Below are positions 13,001 to 25,000 of a stretch of 64,000 bases of DNA, piece by piece. Below the pieces are notes generated by a model that made no database searches, was not told where the DNA came from, and saw only the letters and a program-made list of their open reading frames with translations. The position numbers were made by a program, and so were the translations under genes. How positions within the stretch are numbered: position 1 is the first letter of the stretch; every line of letters begins with the position of its first letter. The DNA comes from Stenopsyche tienmushanensis (Eukaryota; Arthropoda; Insecta; Trichoptera; Stenopsychidae), in assembly GCA_008973525.1 (NCBI GenBank), contig WACJ01000294.1:186001-250000 (forward strand), in the 5' to 3' direction.

Positions 13001-16000
13001 CGAGAGTCAAGCCTAAATCCAAAGAAGACCATGATCTGCATTTGGTGGGACTGGGAGGGCATGGTGCATTGGGAAATGCTCGAAAGGAATGCCACAGTCA
13101 ACAAGGAGCTCCATATAGCTCAGCTACACTGCGTAAAAGAGGCTATTCAACTGAAAATATCCCATCGACAAGCCCAAACCATACTCCTTCACGAAAACGC
13201 CAGGCTCCATGTTACACAAGTCGTCAAAGCCGCACTCCAAGAGCTCGAATGGAAGATCCTTCAACATCCGCCGTATTCTCCAGACCTTGCACCGACGGAT
13301 TACCATCTTTTCCGCTTATTGTCGAACCATATGAGAGGCGTTATCTATTGATTTTTGTATCAATAAAAGTTTTTAATAAAAACGCTACCAACTTATTCCC
13401 CAATCTAATATAATACAATTTGCGCCTTTTTGCCTTGCCATTTGCACTTACAGAAATTTCTAAATCTATCTGATGATTTAATTTTCGCTTAAAGTGCGTC
13501 GTGGCGATATATAGACGTCGAACTACAGTCTGAAATTGTGTACTTGACGTGTAGTTTGTATTAGTACAAATTTCACTACGTTGTATGACATCTAATTATT
13601 ATCCAGGGTGTTTTACACATTGACCGACAACATTTTTTTGGGGATTAGGGTGATCTTTTGCTACGTTTCACACATAGGCTCTATGTCCTAAATGTCAGGG
13701 TTGCCAAAATAGATTTTTTTTCACTCCTTTGAAAAAATATCCAAAATTTTACATTTAAATCGTCATAACTATTTAATAAGTGGTCATAATAGCACGCAAT
13801 AGCTGATTTTGTATTTTGAAATATATTTTTGATCTAAATAAATAATTATTTCATGCAATTAGTTTAAATAAAATTACTTCCAAAATCATAAAATATGTGC
13901 AAACGAATTATAAATGTCATCTTATTAATTCTCTAAACAAAACATTAACAACTATTTTGAACTTAGTTTAGTTTTAATATTTTTTTATAGTTTATACCCT
14001 TTCCAACGATATGCTACATGTCATACAAATCATTCAATAAGTCGTTAAATTTGAAGAGGTACCAGTTTACCCTACACGTTTTTCTTATTTCAACTGTAGT
14101 TGTCTTAAGTAGCATTTCCTCTTTCATTTTTGCAAAGGCGGGGCTTGTTCCTTGAATTAGGATTTATTTTGTGGGCACCTCTGTCGTGTAGATTAATTAT
14201 TTTGATAGCCCTATTCCGTAGCTCGCGCGGTCTTCAGACCTGACACCACTGGATTTCTTTGTCTGGAGACGCTTTGAAAATAAGTTCCAATGCTTAATTT
14301 ATCTACTTTCGTTAGATAGACAAAATAATCAGGTTTCAATGTATGTATGCATTGCGCAAAAATTTCGTTGATTTTCTTTGGGTCAATGTGCTTGGGCTTA
14401 GTATAAAAAATTGCACTTTGGAATTTAAATACGCATTAAATTGTGTTGAAGCTCAAACCTAATTGCTTTGAATGCTTGAATATGCATACAAAAAACAAGA
14501 AAAAGTCGATGAAGACACGATTGGCACCGTTGTCCAAAAAATTTGTGATGGTTCGTGGGCCACGATTTAACACTTTTTCCCCTAATAAAGCAATTTCTGG
14601 ACGAATTGTTTAATTTTGCAGTCGGTCGATCAAAATAAAAATAAATACTATAAGCGAGATTGTTTTATTTTGAAGTAAGATTGTTTGGTATTTAATAATT
14701 GGGAGCAAGTTAAAGTGTTCCTGCTTATCGCCGAATTGTCTGAAAAAAAATACTAGAAAAAATGTCAGATTGCAAAAATTTATAGATAATGAAGAAGCCT
14801 TATCTGGTGGTGCTGAACAATACCACGTCGGCGAGTTCATTCATTCGAAAGAATGAAAATCTGATTAAACGGACTTGCAAATAACGAACAAAAGGCAGAT
14901 AAAAAGCTTAGGAATTCCATCGTCGTTTTCCGCCTTTACTCGCCAGTGTTAGATCGTATCTAATCTTTAAAAATTACTTTAATAAAACTTATCGAATGAA
15001 AAACGAGGCAAAACGCCTATAAATCATCCCTGGCACGTGCCACAAATACGCCCAAAAGTATAAGCCGACAAATTGTACAACTCTGCAGAGATCTGCAATG
15101 CGGACTATGCTTGAATGTCGTAGGGATTCACGACGATTTCCTCGCAAAATAACTTATAAAATCGCTCTAAAATATAATCATCATATTCATCAGAAGCCCT
15201 ATGCTGAAGGATTAGTATTCGTTTACACATTATTCCGTTAATTTCACAGACACGTCTGAAGAATCACCGCATGTGGTGCAATATTGTTCAGGTGACGTAA
15301 ATTATGAGTGCTATCGAATGATCGGACATTGAGTTCAATATCCGATTATTATCATCGTATTTTCGAAAGCTCATATATTAATGATCTGGTTTGAATTATT
15401 CGAAAATCTTCGAAAGACCAGTGACGTGTGTTAGAGAGCGTCGTCGATCTTCAATTTCAGCATATTGTATGATTGAATGCACTTTGAGCATTATATTTTG
15501 ACGCCCATCAATTATTTATAAACTGAATAACCGGTCGTCGATTAAATCATACGGAATATATTAAGTGAAAGTGACGATTATTATAGAATAAAAATACGCG
15601 GGCATTTTTCTCTTATTTCATACGATATCAACAAAGACGTTGGTGTATGGTGGGTTTTAATATGTTTGAATAAATTAACATTAGTTTATGGAATTACATT
15701 CCATCATCCAAAATATTTAAATTTAAGTATGAATTTGCAACAATAATCAAAATATTATTGTGAAAAATTGATACTTTCACTATTGATTCATAGATCTTCT
15801 CCTACTTACAATTCCTATACAAATAATATTATATTAACCCTTTGATGAGTATGCATTCACATGTTGAGTGCGCGCTCGAGTGATCCAGAGAGAGAGTATG
15901 CACGCACATGTTGCGGGCAGTACTCCATAGCGCTTATATTTCTAATGGATATTATTTCTTCAAATTGTGATGTTAAATATTATTGAATTTTTAACGAAGT

Positions 16001-19000
16001 TTCATGAACGTAACTCATATAGGTTGCATGAAGATACGAGGCATATCCCGAATGTTACTGTACTGTGACAATAACGAGTTGTGGTTTTTTGTTTTTTTAA
16101 TGGTTGGTCATACTGATTGATCATCAATGCACAACGATATTGTGAGACCATAAAAAAACTCAAAAGAAGCATTTCTAAATAAAAGAAGGGGTATGCTGAC
16201 GAGAGGAGTGTGCTTATTGCACCACAACGCCCGCCCTCACACAGCCTTAGCTACCAAGGCGCTCTTGGACTTATTTGGTTGGGATGTTTTGAACCACCCC
16301 CCCGTATTCCTCTGATTGATGGGTGGAATTAAAATTGCTCAACCTGCGAGCAGGTGCAGATAGATCTTCTGAAGTAGGAGAAGGAACTGGCGGAAGAGTT
16401 CTTCGAGGGGGGCATAAAGAAGCTTGTGGCACGGCTCACCAGATGCTTTGAACGGGATGGCAATTATATTGAAAAATAGTTAACAAGTGTATCAACAATA
16501 TCCTGCAATTTTATTTCAAATACACTTTTTATGAAAAAATATAAAAATCTAGTACACTTACTTTAGGGATATGCCACGTATATACATCCATTTTTAACAT
16601 AACTATAAAATGTTGTTCATTTGTAATATCCACAGTTACGAAATACTACCAAGTGCTTCTGGTCATTGCAACTACAAAAAGCTACTTATTTATAAATAAT
16701 ATATCCACGAAACACTACTTAATTTTTAAAGGAACAAAACAGACACGAGATGAACAAGCAGACAGGAAGAGCGACAAAGGAAGAATTTCACTTCGCAACG
16801 ATAACATTATTAAGTGCGGCGCGGCGATATATAGACGTTGAACTATATTCAGAAACTATGAGAAAAATCAATTTCTCAACATGTGTGAATTGGGAGCTAA
16901 TATAATAAAAACGAAATTTCAACGTGTAAAAAAAAAACTTACGTATGGGTGCCGCACAAACTAACACAAGCATATTATTATGAAAAGATAAGCGGCTGCA
17001 TGTCGTTGTTGTCTCTTATGAATCGAGGTCATTCGTTTAATATTATGATGTAAAAAATATAGTAAACAGATAAGGATAAAATGTTTTTGCAAACAAAAAA
17101 GGGGAGATTGCATCCATGACATACAACAGATATATTTAATAAAATTAGCACATCATGTCAAAATATTAATCAAATTCCATGTTAGACCCTAGCAAAATGA
17201 ATTAATAGTAATTATCATTAAAAAAGAAAGCAAGGATTGGACTCCATGTAATCCAAAAATCACTTTCCAGTAAAACCAACCTGATCACTTCAAACCTTTT
17301 TTCACTACCTTCCAATTCACTTGCACTTTGCTAACCCGGCGAGTGAGTGTTCACAAATGGATGAATGGATATTGTAATGATTCTATTCAGTGGGCTGCAC
17401 GTATGCTCATTTTCGAGCAAGTTGACATGCGCGCGCATCCAAATTTTGAGAAATTTCTGCAGGCAACGCATGGATAAAGTTTTTAATATAAAGTCTTACG
17501 TATCGTGGATTATTCTACGTTGCGAAAATATCATCATTAAGAATTTCACGATAAAAGCGCGTTTAAACAGCGGCCATTAAAAAGCGATTGCATCTCTATG
17601 TGTGAACCGGAATTTGAAAAAAAAGTATATTTCCGTTAATTGTTGGCTCTGTTCACGACATGTTATTCGGTCTGCCTTTTTCAGTCTATCCCCCATTATA
17701 TGAGTGAAATCATGTGATTGTATCAGACCATGACGGGAACCACATACGCCCAAAGCTGATGAATGACGAAATGCTGTTCGTAGTGGAGAATGTTTTATTT
17801 TTTAGCCGGGTACATTGTGTCGCAACGTTCCTACGGCCCATTGTCCAAATATGATGGAAGTCGCTCGGAAGAAACGATGAAAGCATTATATGGAGTGGTT
17901 CGTGAGGTGCCGCCGTGAATATCTTATGAATGATGGTCCATTGTGCAAGAATCAAAGTGGAGGAGCAATAAAAGACAATTAGATGAAAATTGCCTCTCTT
18001 GCGAATATATTTACAGCGAATGACTTTATGGTGCCGAGACGAAGAACGATTCTGAAATATCATACCTTTCACCGTTGATACCAGTTCTAGCACCGCGCAA
18101 AAGAACAACTGGATCAAATAATGCCAAGCCTTAACATTGGACCAATCAAATGCTTAAATAACAATAATCAGCCATCGCATGGAAATCCCTAATTTCGATT
18201 TATAACAAGCTCTATATTTAAACTCCCCGGGAAGCACAGCCCTTGGAGTAGAGTGCTTGTTATCGCATTTCGTGACTGGGTGCATTTAACGAGCGACCAA
18301 AATTGCACTTTAAAATTAATAATAGGGCTGCATTTTCCGAGAACCGGTCCAATGCCACCCTGCTACTTATCGATTTTGTTTCAAAAATATATTTTTCATA
18401 TCGAGTTTATTGACGGCGCTGAGCGTGATGTAACCCTGCTAGAATTGAGTGCATAACCAGTTCCAGAAAAGAGCTCGTGAGAAATCTCTTCAATTCCAAC
18501 ATAGCATGTGAAACAGTTATGTTCTAGCTAGAATCATATAATGTATCAATGTAGGAAAAAATTCATTTGTATGAACGGGAACTTTGATGTCGAAATCGTG
18601 GGACAACACTTCAGTCGTTGAGAGTTGCTTTAAAAACCGGTACAGATCTCGAGGACGAATTTATTAGATAAAGACTTCAATTTACCCCATCGTGTTAATC
18701 GATTTAACAGTATTTTTCAATGCGCCAAGCATTTGATAAGTCTGAGTGGCTAGAATGTTATAATATTAGGGCGTACCAAATGAACGTTCGGAATTCGCAG
18801 GTGATAATAAAATGCCGTAACTTTAATAAAACGAAATAAACTTACGTAAACCAAGTGTTGGTATGATGCATTAGATCAGTGCTTCGCAACGTTTTCTCAC
18901 CTACGGCACACCAAAGCTCTTCTTTAAATTTCGCGGCACACCAAAAGCCAAAAATAATAGATATTGATTTATTTATTTTTAAACAGCTCTCCCCATAGTA

Positions 19001-22000
19001 TATAACAAAAAAAAATCTAAAAGGGCCTAAATATTTTATACAATTTTACAATAATTATTTTTATTTCCTATGTACACATACATAAAAACTATACTATATT
19101 TACATTGTGCAATCTTAATAATTATTATAAAATAATGACCAATTAATGTGATACCTGCGCTTTTTTCGATTCAAATTTTTCAGCCAAATTTCTAATCAGT
19201 GTTTCTAAAATATCACTTGACATGTCGTGAATAAGTCTTTTAACAGTATCGGCAGACAACGAAACTTTATTTACGTCCTTAACATCATTGGGCTCAAGCA
19301 CAAGTCGAACAACATCCTTGCATACTGATTTCTTCTGACTTGCATGTTTCGCCGATAGTATGTGGTTTTTTCTGACGTGCAGTTAATTTTGCAACATGGT
19401 AGCTAGCTTCTAAGGCCTTTTCAGAAACCGTAAAGGCCGAATTCATGAATTGTTTCTGTTTTTAATTTGGTTCTAAACGCTTTTGAAAATATTGTTTATC
19501 ATTTTTGACGCAACTGGGATGGTTTGAATTTAGATGGCGATTTAATTTATTGGGTGCCATTGCTTCGTTTGATAGCTGTTCGCTGCAAATAATGCATTGT
19601 GGCTTTGGAGCTGTTTCATCGCCACATCACGAGAATCCATATCGAATGTAGTCTTCGTTGTGCTTTAATTTCACAGTCTTCTTTGGCATTTTTGCAATGC
19701 TTGTGCTGGGTTCTTCTGTATGTAAATACGAATCTTTTCCACGTAAAATTGTATCCATTGTAACGTGGGCGAGAGCCCTCAGCTGAATACCAGGGCCCAG
19801 TTATCTTCGTCATGCTTCTGTCGACCAGTCCCAGTTACCTTCGTTCGTAGAGCTTTTGACGACCCGCGGCTGCCGCGTCCCTCGTAACATCGGCGAGAAG
19901 GACTCCACAGGGTGGTGGTGTTGGATTTCAAAAACGACTTTTTCTCCACAGTATGCTTATTTGTTCCACTTTGAACAGACTGCGGCTGCGAGGCGTGGAA
20001 TACCCAAACTCGAGCTCAGAAGTGAGTCTAAATTCAAGCTTTCAAGGAGAGGACTTCGCAGACAGAACTCAGAGTAGTCTTAGTTATACCATATTTAAAG
20101 AAGTGTAAAATTAAATATTAATCACACGAAGAACGCATAATCATACAAAATTCATTAACATAACTAATAGTAATGAATGGTAACTACTGTCGCAAGACGA
20201 GTGACGTAGCACGGTAACACGACTAAAGTAGGCTGATCGGTTGGTAATTTGTGGGATCGTTGCTATCCTTGCCTAGTTTTAGCAAAGGAATTACTGGTTT
20301 TGGCAAAGAAAATTGCTGGGAAATACCTCATATTTAGGCACGCATAAAATATTTTAGTTATATGAATGGCAGATTTTTTTATTATCGATTGTGTCAAAAC
20401 CCAGGGACTTTTTGTTTTTTAGTTTTCTTATGATTTTTGTTATTTCTAAAGGAGTTACCGATTTAATTTTGTGCATGTCATTATCTGAGCTTTCACGTAA
20501 ATCCCTAATTTATTTGTTAACAGCTTTCTTTGTTTTGCTGTCGCTCATATTTTCGAAAATCTTGTGATTTAGGCACAAGGTTTCTGTAAGCATGTTTGTC
20601 TTTTCTACGTCGTTTTCGGCTATCTTATCGTTTCTAACCAAAATAGGAATTCCCATGCCTCTGTTTTTGTATGATTTGACGGTTTTTAAAAGTGATCCAA
20701 TCTGAATTCTATTGATTCTGTCAGCACAATGACAGATGAATCCCGGAATAGAAATATTAATGTCTGGTTTTAGGTGTCTGGCGACATAAATAGGTGACAG
20801 GCGCTGGAGAACTATTGAAAAATATTTTAATTATAATATTGTCTTATTTGACCGCGGCACACCTGTATCGGCCCACGGCACACCAGTGTGCCGCGGCACA
20901 CCGGTTGCGGAGCACTGCATTAGATCTTGGACTTTCATTATTATAAAGTAAGCGATTATTTCAAAGACTGTTGTGTTCATCACAACGAAACGGACCTGAC
21001 GAGAAAACTGGAGATGGGCATCCCGCAGGGGTCAGTTCTGGGACCAGTCCTCTGAACATGGCACTACCTGTAGAGGAGCAAAACTCATTGCCTTCACAGA
21101 TGACGTCGCGCTGCTGGTGACGGCTCGGCGCCCATGGGAAAGTCTTCGCCAGAATCTAAGTGTGGATGCGGGATAATCGTCTGCAATTAGTGGCTGAGAA
21201 AGCGGATGCAATGATATGCAGCAGACGGAGAAGACCGAGGGTCAAGCAGCTTGTTGTTAGAGGACACGAGGTAGAATACAGCAAAACGCTGAGATACCTC
21301 GGGATCCTCATGAACAACAAGCTGCAAACACATGCACACAAAGCTGTGCAGAAGGTGGCCAGCGAGCTTGGATGACTCATGCCCAACATTAAAGGGCCAA
21401 AGCCGTGTAGAAGACGTACCATAAACGAGGTAATACTCTCGATCCTTCTGTACGGAGACCCGATATGGTACGAGTCGCTCAGACGTGACACCAACAGAAA
21501 GAAGCTCGCCAGGGTCCAGCGACAGGGAGCGCTCCGAGTCACCGCAGCGTACAGGATAGTGTCCGAAGACGTGGTGCTTGTGATCGCTGGAATACCCCCG
21601 CTGGACCTTCAGGCAAAGAAGACGGTCTTGGACTACGAAGATACCAAAAGCCGCAAAATATACGATCAGAAACTGAGGGAAGTCTGGCAACAGAGATGGG
21701 ATCAGTCCAACAAGGGAAGATGGACTCACCGACTTATCTCGGTCGTAAGCTGGTGGTGATAGGATCTACCGCTTAACTCAGGTGCTCACTGGGCATGGAT
21801 GCTTCCGTGCGTACCTGAAGCGGATTGGCAAGGAAACATCTGCAACTTGCCACCACTGCCAAGCGGAGGTCGATGATGCAGAACACACCATCATTGACTG
21901 TGGGACAGGTGAGGGCAGAGAAATTCGCTTAAACAAGCACTCGGGGTAGCCGAGCTCAACGTTGACAACAAGGTCCACAGCATGATGGTAAGCAAGAAGA

Positions 22001-25000
22001 ACTGGGACCGATGACATTGAAGAAATCATGAGCGTTAAAGAGGTTAGTGAGAGAGAGAGGCGCAGAGCGACTCTCTAACACTAGAATAGGGCCAGCTACC
22101 TAAGGCCAGACTATCTGTCCTCCTGAAGCAATGTGAAAAACAATACCAGGGGGTAAGAATCTGACACTACCTTGGGATCAAACCCAGGGTGTCTTATGCA
22201 AGATTCCCAAATTATAAAGGTTCAAATTCAGATTATTGATAAAATTTTCGGAGATTCACTACTATATCATATTCTATCTAAAATTCCTATTCACACAATC
22301 CAATCTTATCTTAACCATCCTTGCCGATTTTGATATACGTCTGGTTGAACTCAGTTTGTGTCCAGATACGGTAAAGACAGCATCTCCGTGAGTTTTTTTT
22401 TTTTTAAGAACTCTTGGTCAGTAATATTAACGAGATAAAAATGTTATTTTTGTTGAGGGTAAAATGTCAAAGTCCAAAACCGATCAACATCACATTCTGC
22501 ATTAAATGCTGCTGTTTTTCGACGAAGAGTTGAACACCGACAAGGCCTTAAAAACCATTACGGCGTGTCGATTTTGATTTTCAAAATTTAAATCGGGTAG
22601 CCGATGTTTGAAAAAGGCTGCTAGAACTGGAACACCCTTAATTTTTTATAACAACATATTTGAGAGCCATAGTGGAAACAGATCCGTGATTAAGTATCGA
22701 AGAACTATCGTAGAGGATGCATTCACCGTGGTCGACGGCTCAAGAGCATTTAAAACGTATCGGGAAGACGAATTGAATGGGGGCATGGATGCTGCACAAA
22801 CTGTCTGAAGATGACAAAGGAGAGCGACGAAGCACGTGCAAAGTTTTGTTGTCAAGACAAAAAGTTCGCCACTTTTTGCAACGAATTGTGACTGGGAATA
22901 AAAAATGGGTTGTTTATGACAACGTGAATCGTAAACGTTAATGGCTTTCGCTGATACAAAGACCATTTCCGATTCCGAAGTCTGGATTGATGACCCGCAA
23001 GATTCTTTTGAAGGTGAACAAAAATTTGAGAGTAAAACGTCGAGAATTAATCAGGAACAATTTAGTGATTTTGCAACATGACAGAGCACAACCCCATAAG
23101 GCGAAATAGATGTCTAAATTTCAGAGAAGGAAGATCGTGCCATAGTTTTGGAATATAAATGCGACAATAGTTGTAGGATTTCAAAATGTTATACATCATT
23201 CTATGGACTATTTGACCTCCCCGTTTGATATTTAGTAGAATTTGTGTCAAATCGGTCACAATGGACGTTTCTCACGTTTGATAGCGATGGGAGTCGATGT
23301 GAAAAGGCACGTTATGAGATAAAATAAATACGTGTTCTAAAAAAATATTCAGAGATACCCTCAATTAATAGCGTATTTTCAGCGAGCAAATTTTAATTGG
23401 CGGCAGCACCAAATGATAGCAATTTTAAATGATACAGATATACATGTGCCCGACTCCCATTCGTTGCATGCGATGATTAATAATGGAGTTTAAATTCCTA
23501 GAAAGCACAAGATGAACGACCAAAGATCAATATTTATTCTGAAGCAGCGTATACGTGCCACAAATGTGATTTTTAAATCAAACGATTGCAGCATTTTTTC
23601 TCGGAGGCCATTATTCATCTCTGTATTATCTTCCATTATTTCAATTAGTCTTGTTATGAAGACGCACTAATGGGATAAATTGGAATCTGTTCCATTTAAT
23701 ACCTCATCATATCGGCGTAAACGACTGCTAATTGCAGCTCGCTGCCGACTATTTAACCCTTGCACTGCTGAAGAGCGATATATCGCCGTTTGCGAAACTC
23801 TCGAAGACTGCTTACCCTTTCCAACGATACGCTACATGTCATACAAATCATTCAATAAATCGTTAAACTTGACGTTACTTTTATGCTTATGATTTTATTA
23901 AATTTATTTACAAAATTTGATCAAATTGGCCACTTCTTTGTTGTATGCACGCATGAAACTTTTTTTATTATTTCAACTGTAGTTGTCTGAAGTAGCATTT
24001 CATCTGACACCACTGGATTTTTTTGCCTGGGGACGTCACTTATTCCGTGGTTCGCATGGTCTCGAGACCTGACACCACTGGATTTCTTTGCCTGAGGAAG
24101 TGCCCTATTCCATGGTTCGGAAGGTCTCCAGATCTGACACCACTGGATTTCTTTGTCTGGGAATAAACACTTTCTATGCGCTAGGGCATCAGTGGTTGAA
24201 AACATTTCGATTAATGCATCATAATAAGTACTACTACCACAACTAAATAAGTATCACGTCAGTATTATATTAGTGAAAAAAATTGTCGATAATAGAATGT
24301 TAACTTTCTGATAAATTTCCTGATTATTTTATAGTCTGTCGTTCTTTAGTTTTTCTTTTAAATTGTAGCAGCTAGAGAGTTAATGCTCATTGATCGCTTT
24401 CAAACGAAGACATCTGCCCCGGAGGTCAAAGAACGTCAGCAAGAGGTAATTTTAGGCAAAACCCACAAACGACAGACATAATTCACTATCGCTTCAAATG
24501 TGTCATGATCGTCATACGAGTTGTACAAGCAGGTAGCTTTCGGCTTAATTGCACGTCTGCTCAGCAGGTTGAAGAACGTGCGTGATGGACGAAGACTGTG
24601 AAAACCAGTTGTCGAGAAGAAACCTTGCCTTTGAACTGGCGGACCCACAATGTGCATTTACTACACAATTTAACGAAGCCCAATGAGGAAAAAAATCTCG
24701 AAAGCGGAATTCAAACAGGTTAACGCGGATAAATACATACGAGATCGTGTTTACAAACTGCCGCATTGAAAAATGGACGCGTTAGAAAATATGCGGAGGC
24801 TGCAGACGTCATCGGTCGTGATAAATACGCTATTTTATGGTGTATTAACATCTGACTGGATGATGATGCATTCGAAGCGTACGGCAATCCGTCTTGTAAA
24901 TTCGAAGCCACAAATAAGATTAGCACTCAAATATGTCAATAGTATCGCACTCATGGCCGGAACGATTCTCAAATGTACTAATAATTCGTATGAATCATAA

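Larger units (their letters stand above)
18877..20917 (-). mobile_element. hAT element with perfect 8-bp target-site duplication
   Basis: The ends CAGTGCTTCGCAAC and CAGTGCTCCGCAAC (right end, reverse complement) face inward, and both flanks carry CATTAGAT (18869-18876 and 20918-20925), a hAT-type duplication. Subterminal sequence is rich in GCGGCACACC words. Minus-strand transposase remains run from about 19760 to 19140: [17 protein letters not shown], a BED-type finger with [20 protein letters not shown] then [10 protein letters not shown], and [20 protein letters not shown] sequence, as in ZBED5-type hATs. Frameshifts break it, and its C-terminal catalytic part is missing. A LINE fragment occupies the right part. 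Confidence 0.9.

Noticed and set aside
17710..18117. Minus-strand frame of 135 codons inside the kermit intron
   Set aside because: No domain or repeat similarity recognised; a chance frame is most likely.
21156..21729. Minus-strand frames of 128 and 180 codons
   Set aside because: They are antisense to the R1-like LINE coding sequence and have no family motif of their own.
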